Source: Candidatus Cloacimonas acidaminovorans str. Evry
Lineage (GTDB): Bacteria; Cloacimonadota; Cloacimonadia; Cloacimonadales; Cloacimonadaceae
Direction: 5' to 3'
Assembly: GCF_000146065.2 (NCBI RefSeq)
Contig: NC_020449.1
Location: 1,526,654-1,590,653 of the forward strand
Length of the DNA: 64,000 nucleotides
The translations under genes and the position numbers were made by a program. Under the pieces are notes generated by a model, which saw only the letters and a list, made by a program, of their open reading frames with translations, did not search any database and had not been told where the DNA came from. How positions within the stretch are numbered: position 1 is the first letter of the stretch; each line of letters opens with the position of its first letter. Positions 57,427 to 64,000 of this stretch are shown in pieces.

Positions 57427-58772
57427 CCCTTTTCTTCCTGCAGAGTTTGATTTTGGAAAGAAAGCACTATATCAAAAAGTTCCCTATGTGCTTCCAGAGA
57501 ATGTGAAACAATCAGCATTCCCGGATAGTTTCGGCTTTTATATTGCAGTAAATTCAACAGTTGCTTGCCGGCATTTTCATCTAAAGAAGCAAAGGGCTCA
57601 TCCAATATCCAGAATTTAGATAACATATAGGGTAAAATTTGTTGCGAAACCATTTTCTGCTGTCCGGCAGAAAGCTCTGTAAACAAAGGGTCTTCTTTTA
57701 TAGGTAAATCCTTTAGTTCCGGAATTGCCAATTGCCAGAATAGCCAGTTTTGTTTAACGCTTATCCCTAAAAGGTTTTCCTTGGTAATCTGGCTTTGATA
57801 ATAAAAGTGAGCAAAGTTTTTGGGGTCTAAACCCTGCAGATGCTTTCCCTGCAAGTATATTTTCCCCTTATTGGGCTTTAGCAATCCAGTCAGCAATTTC
57901 AGGAAAGTGCTTTTCCCGGCTCCATTTTTTCCTTTCAGTAGAATATTTTCCGTGCTGTTTATCTTGAGAGAGAGGTCTTTAAACAAAAGTTCCGCATTCG
58001 GATAAGCAAAACTGAGCTCTTCAATATTGTAAAGAATTTCAGGAAAAGGTTTTATAGCACAATCCCGCTTATCCTGCAAATTCAGAACTGCCTCGGTAAA
58101 TAATGAATTGTCTATAGTCAGCGGTTGCGGATTTTCCGGTAAAGTATAGGAAAAATCAGCTACTGTTTCTATTAACGGATTGTGATCAGCTACTACTATT
58201 ATTTTACCTTGCTCTTTCTTGTTTTTCAGCCACTTTAAGACCAAATCGCTTGCCAGTTTATCCAATCCGTTTAAGGGTTCATCCAAAAGCAGTAAAGGAG
58301 GATCAATTGTTTCCGCAACAGCACAAAGCAAAAGTTTTTTCTCGCCTCCGCTAAGAGTTGAAGGGTCTCGTTGTAACATCTTTTCCAGCCCAAATTGCGC
58401 TATTGCCAGGTTTATTTTAGCAATGATATTTTCTGGAGGCAAGGCAAGATGTTCCAAAGCAAAAGCAAGTTCGGATAAGCAATCGGGAAAAAACAGCTGT
58501 GCTTCCGCATCGCTTAACTGATGCCATAGATAATGAAATTTTTCTTTTAAGGGAATTGCTTGTAAATCCGTTTGCCCCAAAAGAATGTTACCGGTGGTTT
58601 TGGCTTTCACATATTCCGGAATTATTCCGCTAATGGCATTCAACAAGGAACTTTTCCCGCTGGCATTAGGTCCTTTTAAATGAAATATAGAGCCCTCAGG
58701 AATTTTTAGATTGATACCTTCCCATAATTTCTGTTCTGCAAAGGAAATGCCGAAATCCTGTAAAAAAAGCAT
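57423..58772 (-). CDS. Fused ECF transporter ATPase (EcfA-EcfA')
   Basis: 449 aa with two ABC ATPase domains in one chain. First: Walker A LKGPNASGKSSLL, signature LSGGEKKLLL, Walker B LLLLDEPLNGLD. Second: Walker A LKGKNGAGKSTFL, signature LSAGQQKMVS, Walker B FWILDEPFASLDE. It powers the transporter formed with the adjacent EcfT and S component. The stop and start overlaps of 1-4 bases with both neighbours indicate one translation unit. Confidence 0.95.
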   Translation of the reverse strand: MLFLQDFGISFAEQKLWEGINLKIPEGSIFHLKGPNASGKSSLLNAISGIIPEYVKAKTTGNILLGQTDLQAIPLKEKFHYLWHQLSDAEAQLFFPDCLSELAFALEHLALPPENIIAKINLAIAQFGLEKMLQRDPSTLSGGEKKLLLCAVAETIDPPLLLLDEPLNGLDKLASDLVLKWLKNKKEQGKIIVVADHNPLIETVADFSYTLPENPQPLTIDNSLFTEAVLNLQDKRDCAIKPFPEILYNIEELSFAYPNAELLFKDLSLKINSTENILLKGKNGAGKSTFLKLLTGLLKPNKGKIYLQGKHLQGLDPKNFAHFYYQSQITKENLLGISVKQNWLFWQLAIPELKDLPIKEDPLFTELSAGQQKMVSQQILPYMLSKFWILDEPFASLDENAGKQLLNLLQYKSRNYPGMLIVSHSLEAHRELFDIVLSFQNQTLQEEKG

Positions 58773-59698
58773 CAGAAAAGCTCTAAGTAAAGCGCTCCCC
58801 TAAAGACCTGAGGTTCAGCCAAGGCATCTGTAAAATTCATCACCTCTTCCCTATCTTCAAAAACAATCCTGAATTGCATTTCCGGTGTGGTTTCCCAATG
58901 CAATATTTTTGCCAGACGAATCAGCTGATTGATAGAGTCCTCACTAATTAGAGCGTTATTATCGCATTGCAGATAAATAACATCTTTCATCCACATTCCA
59001 CCTGGAATTTGCGGACTTTTTAAGTTGTAATGCTGTTCAGCTGTTTTTTCCAGAATTGCCCCTGACAAATGTAAAGGATAGGTCAAATGCTGTTTTAAGC
59101 CATCTCTACTGTATAAAATTACCTGTTTTTCTTCCGCTTCCGATAAATCCATCAAAATATCCCTGAGATACCAACCCTGTGTTTTTACAAAGGGCTCGGG
59201 GTCTTGCTGTAAAGGATATTTTTTCAGGGTTTCCTGCAGCCAATAAAAACGCCGGGGACGCATCAGCGGTTGAAAATCCTCCAGCACAACACGCTCCAAA
59301 CCCTTTATCCATTGCATTTCTCTTAAGGCAGGAAAAATCAGGCGCAGCATATTTTCCTCAAAAGGAATTCCATCCTGACCCGTAATTAGGTAACTTTCCA
59401 AAGAATCAAATTCGCTTTTTTCCAGGGTCACTTGATAGCGGTCTGAGGATTCAAAACGGATGGTAGCAAAGTCACCTAAGTTTTGCTCTTTTAGCCAAAT
59501 ATCAAAGCGAAAACCCTGCCAGGTGTTAAGACGCACAGTTCCATCTTTTTCGCGAGAGGTTTTTATTTCCTGCATTTCCTTTTTATAAAGTTCAGCATTG
59601 TTATAAAAATGGCTAATGCCTTTTGTATCTATTACTTCCAAAGACGATAGAGTAATCATAACTCCCGATAAGAGTAAAAAACACAAATATTTCTTCAT
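58772..59698 (-). CDS. Secreted SUOX-like protein in the ECF operon
   Basis: 308 aa with signal peptide MKKYLCFLLLSGVMITLSS. Paralog of the protein at 15297-16202: NTWQGFRFDIWLKE, TIRFESSDRYQVTLEKSEFD, LRLIFPALREMQWIKGLERV in the first half, KDVIYLQCDNNALISEDSI in the second. The layout matches sulfite-oxidase-type molybdopterin-binding domains, perhaps two copies. The usual cofactor cysteine was not seen. Position between the ATPase and S-component genes, with 1-4 base overlaps, implies a direct role in uptake of the transporter's substrate, for example as a periplasmic binding factor (inference). Confidence 0.65.
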   Translation of the reverse strand: MKKYLCFLLLSGVMITLSSLEVIDTKGISHFYNNAELYKKEMQEIKTSREKDGTVRLNTWQGFRFDIWLKEQNLGDFATIRFESSDRYQVTLEKSEFDSLESYLITGQDGIPFEENMLRLIFPALREMQWIKGLERVVLEDFQPLMRPRRFYWLQETLKKYPLQQDPEPFVKTQGWYLRDILMDLSEAEEKQVILYSRDGLKQHLTYPLHLSGAILEKTAEQHYNLKSPQIPGGMWMKDVIYLQCDNNALISEDSINQLIRLAKILHWETTPEMQFRIVFEDREEVMNFTDALAEPQVFRGALYLELF

Positions 59699-60234
59699 TG
59701 AATAATCCTTGCTGCTTTCAGCGATTGATAAATGCCAAAACCAAGATAGCCGCCTAAAATACCGGAACTAAAAGCCATACAAGTATTGAAAACTATCATC
59801 ACAGTAGGCATCTGAAAAAAAATAGCGGAAGAAATAAGAGAGCCGGTTAAATTGGCACAACCGCATAGAAACAAATGAGTTATCAGCTTATCCTTATAGG
59901 GCAGAAGCCAAAATAACAGGTCTGCAACAATTCCCGGTGCAGTATATGCCACTAAAGAAAAAGCACCCATTTTCCCTGCCATTCCAATAAGTAATACCAA
60001 AATTGACTGTAAAAGACCATAAAGCGTTCCGGTGAAGGGTTTATCTACTATTACAACCGCTAAAACTAACCATAACATATAAAGTCCACCGGTAATTGAA
60101 CCGCCAGGTATTCCCAAAGGAGTGGAAATTAACTTGGTTACAGGATTGATAATCGGTTTTATGGCAATTCCCAAAGCGGCTATGGAAGTGATTATAATTA
60201 AGTCCTTTACCGTAAAACGCCGGAAAATACTCAT
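59695..60234 (-). CDS. ECF transporter substrate-binding (S) component
   Basis: 179 aa, five to six hydrophobic helices. IPGGSITGGLYMLWLVLAVV and DKPFTGTLYGLLQSILVLLIG resemble the YkoE/HmpT-type S components, some of which take up thiamine-related compounds. The substrate cannot be assigned from the sequence. It overlaps the dCMP deaminase gene by 1 base and the secreted protein gene by 4. Confidence 0.82.
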   Translation of the reverse strand: MSIFRRFTVKDLIIITSIAALGIAIKPIINPVTKLISTPLGIPGGSITGGLYMLWLVLAVVIVDKPFTGTLYGLLQSILVLLIGMAGKMGAFSLVAYTAPGIVADLLFWLLPYKDKLITHLFLCGCANLTGSLISSAIFFQMPTVMIVFNTCMAFSSGILGGYLGFGIYQSLKAARIIQ

Positions 60235-60707
60235 CAGATTAGTTTCTTTAAGGTATTACTCTGCAAATCAAACTGGATAAGTTCAACACCTGCTTCTCTA
60301 AAAAGCTCTTCCCCTAATTCATCAGGATAGGGTTCAGCTATATAAACGGTCTTAATTTCGGCATTAATAATTAAACGGGCACAGATACTGCAGGGCTGAT
60401 TGGTACAGTAAAGAATGGCACCCCGAGTAGAAGAACCATTGATAGCTGCCTGAATTATAGCATTTTGTTCGGCATGAACTCCTCGGCAAAGTTCTTGATT
60501 TTTGCCCGAAGGAACTTTTTGCTGTTCTCTTAAACAACCAATATCTTCACAATGGGGAACTCCTTTAGGACTGCCGTTATAGCCAGTAGCTATAATTTGA
60601 TTGTCACGAATGAGAACAGCTCCAACTTTTCTGCGTAAACAAGTGCTACGCTTGGAAGCAAGATATGCCATTTCCATAAAATACTGTTGCCAGGAAGGTC
60701 TTTCCAC
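60234..60707 (-). CDS. dCMP deaminase / ComEB-like zinc deaminase
   Basis: 157 aa from GTG 60707, which has AGAGG upstream; an in-frame TTG at 60767 is less likely. Zinc site: His and Glu in GVHAEQNAI, two Cys in PCSICARL. Also [31 protein letters not shown], typical of dCMP deaminases, which make dUMP for thymidylate synthesis. Co-translated with the ECF operon, though no functional link is obvious. Confidence 0.92.
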   Translation of the reverse strand: MERPSWQQYFMEMAYLASKRSTCLRRKVGAVLIRDNQIIATGYNGSPKGVPHCEDIGCLREQQKVPSGKNQELCRGVHAEQNAIIQAAINGSSTRGAILYCTNQPCSICARLIINAEIKTVYIAEPYPDELGEELFREAGVELIQFDLQSNTLKKLI

Positions 60708-60867
60708 TCTTTTTTTCCTCTTTATATTAACATTTAGCAATTTTTTAACCACCCTGCTTTCTGTCAATAGCTTTACTGTAACTCACCCCGAAAAAAACGA
60801 AGGACAAAACAATTATAGCGATGGGTGCATCAGCCCCTCGTAAAGTGAAAGATATAACGATTATTCT

Positions 60868-60978
60868 GTTTTAACTCACAATTTTTTAATTGGGAAACCA
60901 TTTATAGCACGTTTGGAAGTTAAAAAGCAAGAGGATGGTTTATAATTGGGAAAGCAGTTGAAAATTGTGAGTCAAAAC
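60868..60978. mobile_element. 111-bp element with terminal inverted repeats, copy 1
   Basis: Ends are GTTTTAACTCACAATTTT and AAAATTGTGAGTCAAAAC, an 18-bp terminal inverted repeat with one mismatch. Inside, TAATTGGGAAA occurs twice in direct orientation. Copy 2 (63094-63204) has the same length and only a few base differences. No transposase is present, so it is MITE-like. A target-site duplication was not evident. Confidence 0.75.
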
Positions 60979-61023
60979 AAAAAGCAAAACATAAAGATAA
61001 ATAGGAAAAGAATCAAAAATATA

Positions 61024-61052
61024 TTGACATAAAACGCTAATTTGGGTATAGG
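61024..61052 (+). promoter_or_regulatory. Probable promoter of the glycoside-hydrolase-like gene
   Basis: TTGACA (61024-61029), a 17-base spacer and TATAGG (61047-61052) lie between repeat copy 1 and the gene at 61169. Confidence 0.55.
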
Positions 61053-61085
61053 TAATTATAGAATGAATTGAGTTTTTTACTAGGA

Positions 61086-61155
61086 CAGTAGAATGTTAAT
61101 AAAGGAGAAGCTCAGTAATAAGCTAATTTTTTCTACAAAATTGTATATTCTACTG
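61086..61155 (+). promoter_or_regulatory. Leader inverted repeat ending next to the ribosome site
   Basis: CAGTAGAAT (61086-61094) and ATTCTACTG (61147-61155) are perfect inverted repeats. The second arm touches AAAGGAGG (61156-61163), so folding could expose or limit the ribosome site. The enclosed AAGGAGAAG at about 61102 has no start codon at suitable distance. Confidence 0.4.
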
Positions 61156-61168
61156 AAAGGAGGAATAA

Positions 61169-63076
61169 ATGCAAAAGAAAGGTTTTAAGTTACTTTTTTG
61201 TTTTTTCTTAATGATATTTTTTAACCTTTGTATAATTAAACCATTAGAAGGGATATCGTATCCCCGAACTTTTAATTATTATTTAGATAATTTTTCTCAG
61301 AGCCAAAATTCTATCCTTGTACCCGCTCTTGCTCAATATGATTTTCTGGTATTGGATATGGAAATGGGCGAAGTTAATCCTCAAGCATTAAGTGAAATTA
61401 GGAGTATTAATCCCAATATAAAGATTTTGGCTTATATGACAGTTGAGGAAATAACTACTAATTATTGTTATCCAGGAACACATCCTTTACGCCATCAACT
61501 TCAAAACGAAATTCAAGCATCTTGGTGGTTGAAAACTGCTAATAGTCAGAATGTTTCGTTTTGGCAAGGAACATGGATGTTAAATTGTACTCCTTGTTGT
61601 CCTGAAGTAAATGGAAAAAAGTGGACGAGTTATTTTTCCAGTTTTATTACCAATGAAATATTAAGTAATTCACTTTGGGATGGTTTTTTTGCTGATTGTT
61701 TATTTGCGTCGGTCTCTTGGATCAATTCGTCAATAGATTGTAACAATGATAGCATAATAGATGATCCGCAATGGTTGGATGCACAATGGAAATTGGGTAT
61801 AGAAAACTTTTTGACACAACTAAGGCAGTATAATCCAAATAAGCTAATAGTGGGAAATGGGAATTACTATCTATGGGATAATTTGAATGGAATGATGTTT
61901 GAAGAACTTGAAGGAGGTAATTCAAATTTCGGTTTTAATTTATCTTGGGCACAGTTTTTCTATTATCAACAATTTTTAGATACATTCAATCAATATCCTG
62001 TATGCAATCTTGTTATTGCCAGACAACCTAATGATAATCCTTATAATTATCAACATATGCGCCTTATTCTAACTGCCACTTTGATGGGTTCTGCCTATTT
62101 TGGTATTGATAAAGGACCCGATGATCATTCTGATACCTGGTGGTATGATGAATATAATGTTGATCTGGGACAACCTTTAGAAAGTGGACAAATATTAGGT
62201 GAAAATCCTTTATACAATGGAAGTTTTGCTAATTTGAACTATTGGCAAACAGAAGTTCACTATCCTCTTAATCCTTCAAATAGTTTCCTATTAGGAAATG
62301 AAGGAGGTAATACTTATGCTGAATGCCATATCAATAATACGGATGGAGTAAATTGGCATTATGCATTAAAACAAGATAATAATAGCTCTCTCTATTTTCT
62401 TAAATATGAGCCCTATTTAATAGAATTTAGAGCTCGTGCCGATCATAATAGGATTATTCAAGTTACAGTTAGTGAGAACTTTGGCAATTATAACTGGCTT
62501 ACAAGTGCAATAACTGTAGAACTTACTACAGAATGGCAAAATTATACCTTCATCGTAACATCAATGAATACTGCTAACTTAACGCCAAATCAAATAAGAT
62601 TCATATTTTTTATGGGACAAGAAAATGGAACTGTTTGCATTGATGATGTTAGTATCAAACATATAAATATAAATCGTATTTTAAAACGCGAATTTGAGAA
62701 TGGAATTGTCCTCTGTAATCCTACATCCACTTCTAAAACTATAAATCTTACAAGAACTTATTATCATTTTGAAGGTTCTCAGGCACCCCAAATTAATAAT
62801 GGTTTGCCCTGTACATCTGTAAATCTTCCAGCTTATGATGGAGTTATTCTACTTTCTACACCTCCCCAACCTTTGGAAAGTCCAATAGTAACAATTAACA
62901 AAACACCAGAGGGTATCCTTTTAAACTGGCAACCTGTATCTGGTGCAACTTCTTATAGAATATTGCGTTCTGATGATCCTTATACCGGCTTTGAAAACAT
63001 TGCTACTATTACAAATACTAACTTTCTTGATGTGCTTAGTAATCGTAAATTTTACAAAGTGATCGCTATACCCTGA
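61169..63076 (+). CDS. Secreted glycoside-hydrolase-like protein with CBM and fibronectin domains
   Basis: 635 aa with strong AAAGGAGG. Signal peptide up to about residue 29. Residues about 33-340 look like a GHL-type TIM barrel: LDMEMGEVNPQ, IKILAYMTVEEITT, WMLNCTPCC, WDGFFADCLF (Asp171, Asp176), LIVGNGNYYLWDN and MMFEELEGG (Glu245/246). Acidic residues at strand ends are possible catalysts. Residues about 365-500 resemble carbohydrate-binding module 4/9 (NPLYNGSFANLNYW, GTVCIDDVSIKHI). A fibronectin-like domain ends the protein (ISYRILRS-type core, RKFYKVIAIP). Likely acts on polysaccharide outside the cell. It stands alone between two 111-bp elements. Confidence 0.75.
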   Translation: MQKKGFKLLFCFFLMIFFNLCIIKPLEGISYPRTFNYYLDNFSQSQNSILVPALAQYDFLVLDMEMGEVNPQALSEIRSINPNIKILAYMTVEEITTNYCYPGTHPLRHQLQNEIQASWWLKTANSQNVSFWQGTWMLNCTPCCPEVNGKKWTSYFSSFITNEILSNSLWDGFFADCLFASVSWINSSIDCNNDSIIDDPQWLDAQWKLGIENFLTQLRQYNPNKLIVGNGNYYLWDNLNGMMFEELEGGNSNFGFNLSWAQFFYYQQFLDTFNQYPVCNLVIARQPNDNPYNYQHMRLILTATLMGSAYFGIDKGPDDHSDTWWYDEYNVDLGQPLESGQILGENPLYNGSFANLNYWQTEVHYPLNPSNSFLLGNEGGNTYAECHINNTDGVNWHYALKQDNNSSLYFLKYEPYLIEFRARADHNRIIQVTVSENFGNYNWLTSAITVELTTEWQNYTFIVTSMNTANLTPNQIRFIFFMGQENGTVCIDDVSIKHININRILKREFENGIVLCNPTSTSKTINLTRTYYHFEGSQAPQINNGLPCTSVNLPAYDGVILLSTPPQPLESPIVTINKTPEGILLNWQPVSGATSYRILRSDDPYTGFENIATITNTNFLDVLSNRKFYKVIAIP

Positions 63077-63093
63077 ACAATGGTGCTATTTCT

Positions 63094-63204
63094 GTTTTAA
63101 CTCACAATTTTTTAATTGGGAAACCATTTATAGCGCGGTTGGAAGTGAAAAAGCAAGAAAATTGTTTATAATTGGGAAAGCAGTTGAAAATTGTGAGTCA
63201 AAAC
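63094..63204. mobile_element. 111-bp element with terminal inverted repeats, copy 2
   Basis: Same ends and length as copy 1 and in direct orientation. It begins 17 bases after the stop codon of the glycoside-hydrolase-like gene. Differences from copy 1 are confined to the middle. Confidence 0.75.
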
Positions 63205-63348
63205 TACCTCCAAAGATTCAGCCGTAATTCTCTTGACAAATTAAAGCATTTTCAAGATGAAATAATTATTCATAAAATTGATATCTTTTCAGTATCACCA
63301 TTAGAGAAAAAGATTCAAAGAAAAAAATGGAGTGAGGAGATTATAAAA

Positions 63349-64000
63349 ATGAAACGCTATCTTTATGTTATGCTATACCTTTTACTCATTATGGGCTGTT
63401 CCACAGTTCCCAAAGTAGTACCCCATCCTTGGAACAAAACTTTATCAGATGAGGAAATAATTCAGGGCTCTACAATTGCCATTGAAACAACTATTTTATC
63501 CACACCCTTAATTGGTTCCCAAGAATTATTGGAAGAGGAAATAGCGCAAAAAGCCAAATCACTTCTTGAAAGAAGAGGTTTTTATATTTCAAACAGCAAT
63601 TATCAATACAAGATGAAAGTTTTATTTTCCGTTGAAAAACAGCTGGAAACTATTACTACATCAATGGTTCAAAATTCTCATTATTCCGGATCGGGGATGA
63701 CCGTTAAAAGTGGTTATGGTATAACTTTGGCAAACCTTATTTCCGAAACTGTACAGGTCTCTAAAAGTGAAGTTTCCACCAATCAATATGATACTTATAC
63801 ATATAGCTTTGCTTGCGAGATTTATACAGCATCCGGAAAACTAATCTGGAAGAATGATGCAATTCAAAAAGCATATAAATTTAATGTCCTTGATTATATT
63901 ACTCCAATGCTACAAATTGCTTTTTCCAGTTTACCCAAAGATGAAAATATTTATCCTCGGGTCCCTAAAATTAAAGAGACACAGGTTAAAAACTTCCTTT
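63349..64000 (+). CDS. Partial lipoprotein gene, cut by the window end
   Basis: ATG 63349 with GTGAGGAG upstream opens a frame that runs to the window edge (217 codons). MKRYLYVMLYLLLIMGC is a signal peptide with lipobox. It continues TLSDEEIIQGSTIAIETTIL, EEIAQKAKSLLERRGFYISN, then YKMKVLFSVEKQ, like small envelope lipoproteins with a DUF4136-type layout and like the C-terminal half of the LPP20-like protein at 13796. Function unknown. Confidence 0.8.
   Translation, partial: MKRYLYVMLYLLLIMGCSTVPKVVPHPWNKTLSDEEIIQGSTIAIETTILSTPLIGSQELLEEEIAQKAKSLLERRGFYISNSNYQYKMKVLFSVEKQLETITTSMVQNSHYSGSGMTVKSGYGITLANLISETVQVSKSEVSTNQYDTYTYSFACEIYTASGKLIWKNDAIQKAYKFNVLDYITPMLQIAFSSLPKDENIYPRVPKIKETQVKNFL

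Larger units (their letters stand above)
60708..61168. other. Intergenic region with mobile-like repeat and promoter
   Basis: Holds a decayed copy of the CGAGGGGC...GCCC element (about 60795-60842), the 111-bp inverted-repeat element (60868-60978), a promoter (61024-61052) and a structured leader before the gene at 61169. Confidence 0.7.

Noticed and set aside
60708-61168. TPP or cobalamin riboswitch near the ECF operon
   Set aside because: No THI-box or B12-box sequence was recognised upstream of the ECF or the TonB genes.

Overview
The window looks like a chromosomal segment of a Gram-negative, anaerobic, amino-acid-fermenting bacterium of the Cloacimonadota (Candidatus Cloacimonas-like). 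This placement is an inference. It rests on the adjacent lysine-fermentation genes kdd and kamA, secreted proteins with a type A (type IX secretion-like) C-terminal domain, a TonB receptor and other outer-membrane and lipoproteins, AT-rich composition, and many short word-like intergenic repeats. No rRNA, tRNA, CRISPR array, prophage or transposase gene was seen.

Layout. 1-2340 (minus): pyrimidine genes pyrB-pyrC plus a cut-off gene that may be pyrK. 2592-15133 (plus): a large subtilisin-like secreted protease, a secreted protein with a sorting domain, and a CsgG-like/LPP20-like lipoprotein pair. 15297-19849: an orphan secreted protein with a molybdopterin-oxidoreductase-like (SUOX-like) fold pattern, then a lipoprotein and a TonB-dependent receptor. 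20760-27178 (plus): seven tightly packed genes (prenyl synthase-like, CpsB-like PHP phosphatase, SDR, methyltransferase, flippase-like membrane protein, MoxR ATPase, LVIVD-type beta-propeller). 27318-30071: a complete three-gene DpnII-type restriction-modification system. 30688-38910 (minus): lipoprotein, gyrA, gyrB, a YgiQ-type radical SAM protein, a cold-shock protein. 39324-47751 (plus): receiver protein, GNAT-like protein, ddl, then a secreted protein/FecR/outer-membrane barrel/CHASE2-adenylate cyclase module. 48177-50115 (minus): an RloA-RloB (AbiL-like) defence pair. 50772-56288 (plus): kdd, kamA, a KamB-like P-loop protein, a cation diffusion facilitator, an M23 peptidase. 56701-60707 (minus): dCMP deaminase plus an ECF transporter operon that includes an unusual secreted SUOX-like protein. 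61169-64000 (plus): a secreted glycoside-hydrolase-like protein and a truncated lipoprotein gene.

The most unusual theme is bracketing. Several single genes or modules sit between matching copies of the same intergenic repeat: the DpnII system between two ~70-bp palindromes, the glycoside-hydrolase-like gene between two 111-bp elements with terminal inverted repeats, and the orphan SUOX-like gene between two 8-bp tandem arrays. A second theme is the recurrence of SUOX-like secreted proteins, two of them next to uptake machinery (a TonB receptor in one case, an ECF transporter in the other). This may be an undescribed nutrient-uptake arrangement.
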